A stretch of DNA of 64,000 bases from Deltaproteobacteria bacterium (GTDB taxonomy: Bacteria; Myxococcota_A; UBA9042; PHBI01; JACKFB01). The position numbers and the translations under genes are program-made. Under the pieces are notes generated by a model. That model saw only the letters and a program-made list of their open reading frames with translations, was not told the origin of the DNA and did not search any database. Below, one piece after another: positions 9,089 through 17,187 of the stretch. The stretch lies in contig JACKFB010000015.1 in NCBI GenBank assembly GCA_020632695.1, forward strand, positions 62,001 to 126,000, read 5' to 3'. Position 1 is the stretch's first letter, and each line of letters starts with the position of its first letter.

Positions 9089-10648
9089 TCAGCGGATGCG
9101 CACCGCGCCGAGGCGCTCGGAGTGCCACAGCGCGCGCTCGGCCATCCGCCGCTCCACGCGCAGGTCGCGCCGCCAGCCGCGCGTCGCCGCCGCCACCTCG
9201 AGCTCGGGCTGGCCGCTGGGGAGCCCGAGGGAGCGCTCGAACTGCTCCATGCTCAGGTCCACCGGGGGCACGCGCGGCGGCACCGGCCTCACGTCGTCGA
9301 AGCGCAGGTCCAGCGAGAGCGCGCCGCCCAGGTCGCCGGCCAGCCGTGACCGCTCATTGAGGTGGGGCAGCCCGAACACGTTGGAGATCAGCGAGGGGAT
9401 CGACGAGTGGTCCACGACGCCGTGGAACGCCTGGCCTCGTCCGGCCAGCGGTCCGATGACCAGGCCGGGGATGCGGAAGCCAAGCTGGTCGAAGCCCTCG
9501 GCTGCCCGCTCGTCGCCGGCCGCCTTGGGTGGGGCGACGTGGTCGTAGAAGCCACCGTTCTCGTCGTAGAGCAGGACCATCATCGAGCGCTCCCACTGGG
9601 GCGACTGGCGCAGCGCCTCGTAGACGCTCCCGATGAAGATCTGCCCCTGGCGCGTGTCCTCGGGCGGGTGGTCGCTGCCGGCGCCGAAGGCCGGGTCGAG
9701 GATGCACACGTTGGGGAGGGTCCCGGCGGCGGCGTTCTCGAAGAAGAGATCCAGCGGCTCGGCGTGGTGGTCGTCCACGCTGAGCGACGCGATGGTGAAC
9801 ATGAAGTAGAGCAGGTTCGCGTGGAAGCAGCCGTAGGTGTAGCCGGCCTCCTCGAGCAGCGGGTAGAGCGTCGGCGCGGTGAGGAACTCCTTGTTGCCCC
9901 ACTGGCCGTCGGAGGTCGCCGCGTGCGAGTAGAAGCGGTTGGGCCACGTCGGCCCCAGCAGGGAGCAGAACCAGCGATCGCAGACCGTGAAGGCGTCCGC
10001 CAGGGCGTAGGTGACCGGCAGCGTCTCGCGGGTGTGATAGCCCATGATGTAGTCGCGCTTGAGCGCGAACTCGGCGGGCGAGAGCAGCGGCTCCCACGCC
10101 TTGACGAAGCCGTCGTTCTTGCCGCCGTTCCACTGGTCGAGCGCGCGGGTGTGGGAGTGGGAGGGGTCCGGTGAGATGACGTGCTCGCTGCCGAGCTTGC
10201 GCGGCGCCACCAGGGTCCCATCGAGCCCCGGGTTGGTCATCGCGGCGGTCAGCCCGTCGACGTCGGCGCGGCCGTCCACGAGCGAGAGCGAGCCGAGGAA
10301 GTGGTCGAAGGAGCGGTTCTCCATCTGCACGATGACGAGCGTGTCGATGTAGTGGAAGGGGTGGCTGCCGTCGCCGCGCAGCGGGGTGAGGCCCGGGCGC
10401 GCCGGGGGCACGTCGGCCGAGTCGACCTGGATGTCGGGGCCGCTCGCGTCCGGCTGCATCGCCACGTCGGCGAGCGCGTCGGGCCCGCTCGCGTCGGGCC
10501 CCGCCGTCGCGTCGGCGTCACCCTGCGGCGTCGCGCCCTCGTCGCAGGCAGCCAGCGGGCCCAGCAGCGCGGTGCCACCCGCGACGGCGCCCACCGTCTT
10601 GAGCCAGTCCCGCCGCGTGACCTTCCCGTCGTCGTCGCTGCCGCCCAT
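9089..10648 (-). CDS. Tat-exported phosphoesterase/phospholipase C-family lipoprotein
   Basis: 519 residues. It has the twin-arginine signal TRRDWLK followed by a hydrophobic stretch and a lipobox ending AAC, then an Asp/Ala/Pro-rich linker to about residue 85. The catalytic domain carries MENRSFDHFLG near residue 110, the metal/nucleophile motif of the phosphoesterase family (phospholipase C and acid phosphatase AcpA, alkaline phosphatase superfamily). LLYDENGGFYDHV and VVDHSSIPSLI follow as later metal-site motifs. The predicted job is hydrolysis of phosphate esters or phospholipids in the periplasm or at the outer membrane. The start ATG at 10646-10648 has an AAGGAGG ribosome site. It is divergent from the GT39-like gene. 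Confidence 0.85.
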   Translation of the reverse strand: MGGSDDDGKVTRRDWLKTVGAVAGGTALLGPLAACDEGATPQGDADATAGPDASGPDALADVAMQPDASGPDIQVDSADVPPARPGLTPLRGDGSHPFHYIDTLVIVQMENRSFDHFLGSLSLVDGRADVDGLTAAMTNPGLDGTLVAPRKLGSEHVISPDPSHSHTRALDQWNGGKNDGFVKAWEPLLSPAEFALKRDYIMGYHTRETLPVTYALADAFTVCDRWFCSLLGPTWPNRFYSHAATSDGQWGNKEFLTAPTLYPLLEEAGYTYGCFHANLLYFMFTIASLSVDDHHAEPLDLFFENAAAGTLPNVCILDPAFGAGSDHPPEDTRQGQIFIGSVYEALRQSPQWERSMMVLLYDENGGFYDHVAPPKAAGDERAAEGFDQLGFRIPGLVIGPLAGRGQAFHGVVDHSSIPSLISNVFGLPHLNERSRLAGDLGGALSLDLRFDDVRPVPPRVPPVDLSMEQFERSLGLPSGQPELEVAAATRGWRRDLRVERRMAERALWHSERLGAVRIR

Positions 10649-10744
10649 CGTGGCCCTCCTTGCTCGCCGGCGGCAGTGTACCCGCATCGCTCGGCCGATG
10701 CGTGACGATTCGGCGACTCCCAACGCCGCCAGCCACGCGCGCGC

Positions 10745-10772
10745 TTGCGAGCGGGCGAGTTGCTTGTATCCT
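10745..10772 (+). promoter_or_regulatory. Candidate sigma-70 promoter TTGCGA-16-TATCCT
   Basis: A -35-like TTGCGA (10745-10750) and a -10-like TATCCT (10767-10772) are spaced 16 bp apart. They lie 92 bp upstream of the GT39-like start within the 215-bp divergent spacer. Seen by eye only. Confidence 0.35.
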
Positions 10773-10863
10773 CCCGCCGGGCGAGCGCGCCTGCCCACGC
10801 CGCAGGCGCCCGGTCTCCGGCCGCACGCTTCGTCGCCGCCGCCCTGCCTGCCCCCGGTGATTC

Positions 10864-12645
10864 ATGGCACGCGCGATCCTCGCCCTGGCGCTCCTCATCC
10901 AGATCGTCGTCGGCCTGTACGGCATCGATCAGCCCATCGTGTGGGGCCACCAGGGCTTCCACGTCGGGGAGCACGGCCTGGCCGCCCGCAACCTGCGCCG
11001 CTTCGGCACCTGGACGCCCACCCGCCACTCCGATCCCACCCCGGCGCCCGACTCCAGCCTCAGCTTCCACCACCCCTTCCTGCTGCACCCCTACCTCGCC
11101 GCCACCCAGGCGCTCTTCGGCGAGGCGCCCTGGACCGCGCGCATCATCCCGCTGCTCTTCTCGCTGGCCGCCATCATCGGGCTCTTCGCCTTCGCCAACC
11201 GCGTCCGCGGCCCCACCACGGCCGCCATCGCCGCCCTCGCGTTCGTCCTCACGCCCCTCAACCTCGTCTTCTCCCACCTGCTCGACCACCAGATCGTCGC
11301 CCTGGCCTTCATCATGGCTTCGATGCTGGGCCTGCGCGCCATGCTCGCCCGCGGCTCTCGCGCTGGCGCCCGCGTGTGGCTGGTGGGCGCGCTGCTCGCC
11401 GGCCTCACCGACTGGCCCTGGTACCCCACGGCCTTCTTGCTCTTCATCGGCCTGGCCGTGGCCACCCTGCGCGGCCAGCTCGGCCCGGACCGCCGCCGCC
11501 TCGCCGTCCTGCTGGGCGTCTTCGCCGCCATCGTCCTCTTCACCTTCACCCAGCACTTCGTCGGCGCCTGGCTGCACCACGCCTTCGGAGACCTCGGCCA
11601 CGCCTTCGGCAACCGAGGCAACACCAGCGACGCCGCCGAGTTCTTCCGCGTCATGCTGCGCCGCGTTCGCGAGCTGCACACCTGGCCGCTGGTGCTGTCG
11701 CTGGTCCTGTGGACCCTGCTGGCGCTCTGGCGCACCGTGGTCCTCGGCCGCTTCGACCTCGGCACCCTGGTCATCCTGGCCATCACGCTGGGGCAGACGA
11801 CCCACCTGGCCCGCTTCCCGACCGAGTTCATGGTCCACGAGTACCGGTCCTACTGGTACGTCCTGCCCGCAGCCTTCGCCCTGGGCGACCTCATCGCCCA
11901 TGTGCGCGGCGCCGTGGCCGGGCGGCTGGGGAGGCCGCGCCTCGCCACCGCTCTCGCCGTGGTGCTCACCGTCTCGGCCCTTGCGCCGGCCATGGCCATC
12001 GACCGCGCGGTGGTTCCGAAGAGCCGGGAGATGGCCGGGTCCATCATGCACCCGGCCTACAACGCCCGCCGCGCCATGCTGACCGCCGCCCGCCTGGCCA
12101 GCCAGCTCTCCGAGCCCGACGACAGCCTGGTCGTCATCGGCGGCGGCCTGCGTCCACGCACCGAGTTCTACTGGCTGCTGGACCGCCGCTCGCGCATCTT
12201 CTGGCGCGACAGCGACGTGCGCGCGGCTCAGGCCACCGGCGCCCACGTCTGGATGGTGGAGTCCACCGCCGCGCTGCAGCGCAACCACGCCTGGCGCAAG
12301 CTGTTGGCCCACGCGCAGGTGCTGGTGGTGGACGGGTACGCGGTGGTGGATCTGCGCCCGGACGGCCCGCCGAGCGTCGAGTCGGCCACCCGCGTCGAGG
12401 AGCCCCCCTACGGCCCCGTCGGCCGCTGGATCCACGCCCCCGCGCGCGGGCCGAGCGCGCTGCGGCCCGTGGTGGACGCCGCCGGGCGGCGCTTCATCGA
12501 GGCGACGGCGATGGGCGACGCCGTGCGAGCCGCGTACGAGGCCCAGCGTCGCCCCCTGCTGCAGCGCCTGCCTGCGTCGATGGTGACCGCCCCCGCCGCC
12601 CCCGAGCCGGCTCCCCCGCCCCCCGCGCCCAAGGAGGCACCGTGA
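10864..12645 (+). CDS. GT39/ArnT-like integral membrane glycosyltransferase
   Basis: 593 residues with about 9-11 hydrophobic helices between residues 1 and 410 and a soluble C-terminal part ending in a Pro/Ala-rich tail. The first helix is followed by an acidic/aromatic loop (QPIVWGHQGFHVGEHGLAARNL) in the place where the PMT/ArnT/GT39 superfamily (GT-C fold) keeps its catalytic acidic residue. Aromatic luminal motifs such as DWPWYPTAFLLFIGL fit the family. Expected activity is transfer of a sugar from a polyprenyl-phosphate donor on the periplasmic side; donor and acceptor are unknown. Its TGA overlaps the GTG of the methyltransferase gene (GTGA at 12642-12645). Confidence 0.7.
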   Translation: MARAILALALLIQIVVGLYGIDQPIVWGHQGFHVGEHGLAARNLRRFGTWTPTRHSDPTPAPDSSLSFHHPFLLHPYLAATQALFGEAPWTARIIPLLFSLAAIIGLFAFANRVRGPTTAAIAALAFVLTPLNLVFSHLLDHQIVALAFIMASMLGLRAMLARGSRAGARVWLVGALLAGLTDWPWYPTAFLLFIGLAVATLRGQLGPDRRRLAVLLGVFAAIVLFTFTQHFVGAWLHHAFGDLGHAFGNRGNTSDAAEFFRVMLRRVRELHTWPLVLSLVLWTLLALWRTVVLGRFDLGTLVILAITLGQTTHLARFPTEFMVHEYRSYWYVLPAAFALGDLIAHVRGAVAGRLGRPRLATALAVVLTVSALAPAMAIDRAVVPKSREMAGSIMHPAYNARRAMLTAARLASQLSEPDDSLVVIGGGLRPRTEFYWLLDRRSRIFWRDSDVRAAQATGAHVWMVESTAALQRNHAWRKLLAHAQVLVVDGYAVVDLRPDGPPSVESATRVEEPPYGPVGRWIHAPARGPSALRPVVDAAGRRFIEATAMGDAVRAAYEAQRRPLLQRLPASMVTAPAAPEPAPPPPAPKEAP

Positions 12646-13292
12646 CCGACCACCCGTTCTGGCACTCCATGTGGCAGCAGGGCCGTCTGGGCTTTCACCA
12701 GTCCGACGTCAACCCGCACCTGCGCGCGCACCGCGACTTCCTCACCGGCGGCGGCGCCGAGCGCGTGCTGGTCCCGCTCTGCGGCAAGTCCCTCGACCTC
12801 GCCTGGCTGGGAGACCAGTTCGAGGAGGTGGTCGGCGTCGAGTTCGTCGAGGACGCCGTGAGCCAGTTCTTCGCCTCCCTGGGCGCCACGCCCCAGCGCA
12901 GCGAGGCAGGGGGACACCCGCGCTACGAGGCCGAGGGCGTCGCCCTGCTGGCCGCCGACATCTTCGAGGTCGGCTCGACAGCGGTCGGGCCGCTGGACGC
13001 GGTCTACGATCGCGCGGCCCTCATCGCGATGCCGCCCGAACGGCGCCCCGCGTACGTCGCGCACATCCTCTCCCTATGCCGCCCCGGCACCCGGCTCCTG
13101 CTGCTGAGCATGCACTACGACGGCGACGGCACCGACGGGCCTCCGTTCTCGGTCTCCGACGACGAGGTGCGCGCGCTCTACGGTCCGCGCTGCACCCTCG
13201 AGTGGGAGGACGCCGGCCCCGTCGGCGACGCCCCGGAGGCGCTGGCCTCGCGACACCTCCACGCCTCCGTGTGGCGGATGACGCTGCGCTGA
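12642..13292 (+). CDS. tpm: Thiopurine S-methyltransferase (TPMT family)
   Basis: 216 residues, the usual length for bacterial TPMT (about 218). Family marks are FWHSMWQQGRLGFHQSDVNPHL near the N-terminus, the SAM-site motif LVPLCGKSLDLAWL, VVGVEFVEDAV, YDRAALIAMPPERR and LLLSMHYD. The family transfers a methyl group from SAM to thiol or selenol/telluride compounds; in bacteria the role is chalcogen detoxification or volatile production. The GTG start is set by AAGGAGG 4 nt upstream and by the stop/start overlap with the upstream membrane protein. Coupling to a glycosyltransferase gene is unexpected and may be only operon crowding. Confidence 0.9.
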   Translation: MTDHPFWHSMWQQGRLGFHQSDVNPHLRAHRDFLTGGGAERVLVPLCGKSLDLAWLGDQFEEVVGVEFVEDAVSQFFASLGATPQRSEAGGHPRYEAEGVALLAADIFEVGSTAVGPLDAVYDRAALIAMPPERRPAYVAHILSLCRPGTRLLLLSMHYDGDGTDGPPFSVSDDEVRALYGPRCTLEWEDAGPVGDAPEALASRHLHASVWRMTLR

Positions 13293-13295
13293 CCC

Positions 13296-13326
13296 ACCGG
13301 GCGCGCGCCGGGTTTTTTCGGCGCGC
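13296..13326 (+). terminator. Probable terminator with T6 in or after a GC hairpin
   Basis: Just past the tpm stop, a short CCGG/CCGG stem is followed by GTTTTTT (to 13318). In addition GCGCGCCG (13303-13310) and CGGCGCGC (13319-13326) form a perfect 8-bp stem with the T run in its loop. Either fold could stop transcription before the next gene. Confidence 0.5.
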
Positions 13327-13395
13327 CGGGGCCGTCCGCAGATCGATCGCCGCACTCGTGCGTCGCAGACCCGTCTGCTGCCGACCGGAGGTCCC

Positions 13396-14271
13396 ATGAA
13401 CATCCCCACGCGCCCGGCGCTCATCGCCCTGCTGGCCTGCGCGGCCGCCCTGCTGATCCCCTCCGCCTGCGCGCACGCCCGCGAGAGCTACGGCGTCGAG
13501 CTGCTCTGCGACGGCGGACGTCCCTGCCCCGAGACCCGCTCCGGCCGCACCCGCTGGGTCATGGGCGAGCTCGGCGAGCGCTACACCATCCGCGTCACCA
13601 ACCGCACCGCGCGCTGGGTCGAGGCCGTCATCACCGTCGACGGCCGCGACGTGGTCAACGGCACGGTGGGCTCCTACTCCAACCGCGGCTACCTCATCGC
13701 GCCCTGGGACAGCGTGGACGTCGAGGGCTTCCGCGTCAGCACCCGCGAGGTGGCCGCCTTCCGCTTCACCACCGTCCCGGACTCCTACGCCGGGCGGGTG
13801 GACGGCGGCCCCAACGCGGGCGTGGTCGGGGTGGCCTTCTTCCCCGAGCGTGAGCGGCGCCGTCGCGAGCCCCCCGAGCCCATGCCCCTCTGGGATCACC
13901 GCGACTACCGCCCCGACGAGGACCGCAGCCGCGGGGCCGCCCCCGGCGCCGAGTCCGCCCCGCGCACGGCCGACAAGAGCAGCTCCTCCGGCCGCACCGA
14001 GAGTCGCAGCCGGGGCGGCGCCACCGTGCGGCAGCCCACCCGCCGCCAGAACCTGGGCACCCAGTACGGCGAGCGGCGCAGCTCCTCCGTCAACGAGGTC
14101 GAGTTCACCCGCGCCAACCCCCAACGCCCGGCCCGCGTGGTCAGCGTCCGCTACGACGACCGCCGCGGGCTATTCGCCCACGGCATCGAGCCTCCGCGGG
14201 TGTGGGTCGCCCCGCCGCCGCGCGCCACCCGCTTCGTCCCGCCGCCGCCCGATCCCTTCCCCACCCGCTGA
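13396..14271 (+). CDS. Secreted protein of unknown function with basic, disordered C-terminus
   Basis: 291 residues. A signal peptide (hydrophobic IALLACAAALLIPSACAHA) leads to a compact domain at about 30-150. That domain has the phrases YTIRVTNRTxRWVEAVITVDGRD and YLIAPWDSVDVEGFR, suggesting a beta-sandwich around an envelope ligand. The C-terminal half is Arg/Ser/Pro-rich and probably disordered, ending in PPPDPFPTR. I do not recognise a named family, though proteins with this RDV-NG-YSNRGYLI pattern occur in myxobacteria. The start is supported by GGAGG 5 nt upstream. It lies downstream of the tpm terminator and is probably its own transcript. Confidence 0.65.
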   Translation: MNIPTRPALIALLACAAALLIPSACAHARESYGVELLCDGGRPCPETRSGRTRWVMGELGERYTIRVTNRTARWVEAVITVDGRDVVNGTVGSYSNRGYLIAPWDSVDVEGFRVSTREVAAFRFTTVPDSYAGRVDGGPNAGVVGVAFFPERERRRREPPEPMPLWDHRDYRPDEDRSRGAAPGAESAPRTADKSSSSGRTESRSRGGATVRQPTRRQNLGTQYGERRSSSVNEVEFTRANPQRPARVVSVRYDDRRGLFAHGIEPPRVWVAPPPRATRFVPPPPDPFPTR

Positions 14272-14361
14272 GGGCGGTGATTCGCGTCCCCCCGCCGATG
14301 GCGTAGACTGGTCGCCTCCGAGGCTCGCGACTCGCGGGCCCGGCGACCGATGGGAGGGCGC

Positions 14362-14943
14362 ATGAAGACGATCGTACGATGGGCGGCGGTGGCCGCGGTG
14401 CTGGCGACAGGGCTGGGCGTGAGCGGGGCCGCCTCCGCCAAGATGGAGCCGCTGAAGCTGGCCCAGCACACCCTGGGCGGCGACGCGCTCGTCATCATCC
14501 CGGTCGGCGACTTCGCCGACGTGACGGCCGTCGGGTTCGGCGCGCTGGTGCGCTACGAGTTCCGTCTCGTGCCCCCCGTGACGCTGACCGGGCGGATCGG
14601 CTTCGTCGGCCACATCGCCCACGATCTGGGCCGCGGGTTCGACTCGCGCACCTGGGAGGTGCCGATCCTCTTCGGCGCGCGCTATTACTCGAAGCTCGGC
14701 ATCTGGGGCGGCGCCGAGATGGGGCCGGTGATCGTCGGCGGCAAGGCCCGCGGCCCGGGCGGCACGATCTTCGCCAACAACAGCCGCACCTACGACGCCA
14801 AAGCGAAGTTTGGCCTGGTGCTCACCGGAGGCTACCGCTGGCGCATCTTCGACGCCGGCTTTGGCTTCTTCGTGCCGGACATCGATGACCTCTTCGGGTT
14901 CATGTTCAGCTTCGGCATCAACTTCGCGAGCTTCGGGCGCTGA
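14362..14943 (+). CDS. Outer-membrane beta-barrel-like protein
   Basis: 193 residues. There is an N-terminal signal peptide (about 1-25, ASA cleavage). Alternating hydrophobic strands follow, rich in Gly and aromatic residues (GFGALVRYEFRLV, TGRIGFVGHIAH, PILFGARYYSKL, VLTGGYRWRIFDAGFGFFV), and the last strand ends near the C-terminus as in small outer-membrane barrels. No catalytic motif is seen. The ATG at 14362 is preferred over 14350 because GGGAGG lies 5 nt before it. The stop overlaps the start of the thioredoxin-like gene by one base (TGATG), so the two are translationally linked. Confidence 0.65.
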   Translation: MKTIVRWAAVAAVLATGLGVSGAASAKMEPLKLAQHTLGGDALVIIPVGDFADVTAVGFGALVRYEFRLVPPVTLTGRIGFVGHIAHDLGRGFDSRTWEVPILFGARYYSKLGIWGGAEMGPVIVGGKARGPGGTIFANNSRTYDAKAKFGLVLTGGYRWRIFDAGFGFFVPDIDDLFGFMFSFGINFASFGR

Positions 14944-15983
14944 TGATGGGGGCTGGTCGGGCGTTGGCGGCGGCGCTGCTGCTGATCGGGGTGGCTGGCG
15001 CGCCGTCGGCGCGGGCGGAGCAGGGCGGGCCGCTCCAGGCCATCCACCGCGAGGGCGGTGACGACCTCGCGGCGCGCTTCCGTGCGCAGATCGCCGAGGT
15101 CGAGCGCGCGGGAGGCGCCGTGGTGGTGATGTTCACCGCCGACTGGTGCACTCCCTGCCGCTCGCTCAAGTCGATGCTGGAGCGCAGCGACGCGGTGCGG
15201 GCTGCCGTCGGCAAGGGGCGGGTGCTGCTCATCGACGTGGACGAGTGGAGGGGGCCTGCCCACCGCCTGATCCCGGGGCAGAACCCCGACAAGCTGCCGC
15301 TGCTGGTGCGGGTCGACTCCCAGGGGCGCTCGGTGGTGAGCTGCTACGGCACGGAACTCGGGCTGCTGACCGAAGAGGCCACGGCGGCGAACCTGGCGCG
15401 CCTGTTTCGCGGCGAGGCGCCGACGACGCCGGGGTACATGGCGACGCCCGAGCTCGAGCGTGAGGCGATGCGCGAGTTCTCGGCGCGCGAGCGGGCCGAC
15501 GCGGGCGAGGGGCCGCCGGCTGCGGCCTCGGTGGAGCCGGGAGGCGCCACGCTGCGCCTGATGCTGCACAACGCCGACGCCCGCCGCCGCTGGTTCGTGG
15601 TGCCGCTGCTGCCGGGCGATCGGGTGCCGGACGCGCCGGTCGCCATCACGGTCACCGAGATGAAGTTCGATGAGCACGTGCGCGCGACCTGGGTGCGCGT
15701 CGGCGGCGACCACCCGTTCATGGCCGTGCCGGTGGCCGGCAACGGCTCGGCGGAGCTGGGCGGCGTCTGGCTGCCGGGTCGGCTCGCCGGGGCGACCCTC
15801 CCGGTGAGGGTGGTCGACCGCCTGGTGGTGGACGGCCAGCCGCTGGAGTTCCAGAAGAAGCTCCCCTACGCGCTGCGCATCGCGCGCGCCGGGTCTCACC
15901 CCGCGAGCGAGCGGCGTGGCCCGCTCAGCGTCGCGCTGGTGGGCGGGCAGGCGGTGGAGGCCTCGGTCTCCGCCGCGCCATGA
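14943..15983 (+). CDS. Periplasmic thioredoxin-like protein (WCTPC)
   Basis: 346 residues. A signal peptide (to about residue 24) is followed by a thioredoxin fold with FTADWCTPCRSLKSML, placing the CxxC redox pair at about residues 69-72, and DVDEW and KLPLLVRV strands. A cis-Pro-like position follows in NPDKLPLL. A second domain of ~190 residues has no motif I recognise; phrases like RLMLHNADARRRWFVVPL suggest a beta-rich domain. A role in disulfide exchange in the envelope is likely from the CxxC. The TGA overlaps the next start (ATGA at 15980-15983), linking it to a WYL-domain protein. Confidence 0.75.
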   Translation: MMGAGRALAAALLLIGVAGAPSARAEQGGPLQAIHREGGDDLAARFRAQIAEVERAGGAVVVMFTADWCTPCRSLKSMLERSDAVRAAVGKGRVLLIDVDEWRGPAHRLIPGQNPDKLPLLVRVDSQGRSVVSCYGTELGLLTEEATAANLARLFRGEAPTTPGYMATPELEREAMREFSARERADAGEGPPAAASVEPGGATLRLMLHNADARRRWFVVPLLPGDRVPDAPVAITVTEMKFDEHVRATWVRVGGDHPFMAVPVAGNGSAELGGVWLPGRLAGATLPVRVVDRLVVDGQPLEFQKKLPYALRIARAGSHPASERRGPLSVALVGGQAVEASVSAAP

Positions 15984-16375
15984 GCGACCGCGCCTGGTGG
16001 GACGCCGCCGCCGTGGGGCGGCCGGGAGCCCGGCGGGGGAGGGGGACCGTCTTCTGCACCCAGCACGTGCTGGCCGACCTGGCGCTGTGCATCCTGGCGA
16101 TCGGGGCCGGGTCGCGCCTCTACCTGCACTACGTGCGGGCCGACGGCGACCGCCGGCAGCGGATCGTGTGGCCGCTCGGCCTCTTCTTCTGGGGGCGCCA
16201 CTGGACCCTGGGTGCCTGGTGCGAGATCCGTGAGGACTACCGGTCCTTTCGGCTCGATCGCTTCGTCTCGGCCGAGGACATCGGCCCCCGGCCCGAGGTC
16301 CGCGGCGAGGCACCGAGTCTGGAGGGCTTCCTCCGGCGCGTGACCGGCGACGATCAGGCGTCGGGCACGCGGTAG
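15980..16375 (+). CDS. Stand-alone WYL-domain protein (no HTH)
   Basis: 131 residues. LCILAIGAGSRLYLHYVRADGDRRQRIVWPLGLFFWGRHWTL and WCEIREDYRSFRLDRF match the WYL domain as found in YafY-type regulators (split here around residues 70-90). The usual N-terminal winged HTH of ~60-80 residues and the C-terminal WCX extension are absent. WYL domains bind nucleic acids or small ligands and control phage-defence, CRISPR and DNA-damage genes. Without its own DNA-binding domain this one could be a ligand-sensing partner or a remnant. The ATG overlaps the upstream stop, so translation is coupled to a thioredoxin-like protein. The last 22 bp overlap the convergent lipoprotein gene. Confidence 0.65.
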   Translation: MSDRAWWDAAAVGRPGARRGRGTVFCTQHVLADLALCILAIGAGSRLYLHYVRADGDRRQRIVWPLGLFFWGRHWTLGAWCEIREDYRSFRLDRFVSAEDIGPRPEVRGEAPSLEGFLRRVTGDDQASGTR

Positions 16376-17055
16376 CGCTCGACGACCTGCATCTCACCGT
16401 CCTGGAAGCGGACGACCTGCTCGCGGCGCACCGGCAGGCCGGTGGTCTCGTCCAGCCACAGGGTGGCGTCCCCGGTGTGGCGCCCGCCCACCAGGATCCG
16501 CATGGTGATCGGGCGCGCCCGGGCCCCCTCGATGTCCACCTCGGGTCCCAGGTCGGTGGGCTCGACCGTCACCCAGGCGGTGACGTCGCCGCCCGCGTGA
16601 TCGGGGAGCTCACCCTCGGCGAGCCGGGCCAGGTTGTGGAGCAGCCCCATGCGGGACAGCCCGATGACCACCGCCTCGCGGAGCGCGGCCGGCGTCCGCA
16701 CGGTGCGGGGCTCGTCCAGCGGGCCGAGGCGGGTCGCCGCGCCGCGCGCGTCCAGCATCAGGCCGGCGGTGGCGTCGCCCGCGGCCCGCGCGCGCAGGCT
16801 GACCTCCGCCCCGAGGCCCAGCGTCAGGCTGCCCTCCCACCGCGTCACGAAGGCCCCGGTGGCCTCGGCGACGAACTCGAGGCGGGCGGGGGTCTGCATC
16901 AGGCGCGCCTCCAGACCGCGCATGGCGTCGCGGGCGAGGGCGCCGGGCTCGGGCGGGGTGGGGCGGGTGCCCCTGGCGCAGCCCGCGGCGGCGAGGAGGC
17001 CCACGGCCAGGGCGGCGAGGGCCGGGCGGAGAGCGGAGCGGATCGAGACGGGCAT
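16354..17055 (-). CDS. Outer-membrane-type lipoprotein, LolA/B-like or unknown
   Basis: 233 residues. The signal peptide ends in a lipobox with AAGC at about residue 26. The mature part alternates strands with exposed charged and hydrophobic positions (LEFVAEATGAFVTRWEGSLTLGL, ATLWLDETTGLPVRREQVVRF). It closes with a VVERYRV strand, resembling the curved sheet of LolA/LolB or DUF4292-type lipoproteins. That similarity is only by pattern. The start ATG at 17053-17055 has a GGGAGG site. Its 3' end overlaps the WYL gene convergently by 22 bp. Confidence 0.6.
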   Translation of the reverse strand: MPVSIRSALRPALAALAVGLLAAAGCARGTRPTPPEPGALARDAMRGLEARLMQTPARLEFVAEATGAFVTRWEGSLTLGLGAEVSLRARAAGDATAGLMLDARGAATRLGPLDEPRTVRTPAALREAVVIGLSRMGLLHNLARLAEGELPDHAGGDVTAWVTVEPTDLGPEVDIEGARARPITMRILVGGRHTGDATLWLDETTGLPVRREQVVRFQDGEMQVVERYRVPDA

Positions 17056-17187
17056 CGGGCCTCCCGGTCGGAGTCGGCGCGCAGTGTAGCGCAAGCGGCC
17101 GCCCGACCGAGGCGCCCGCTGGCTCGCGTCTCGCGGCGAGGGTAGGCTCGGGCGCGCCAGCCAACGCCGGCGGCGCCGGGACCCGAC

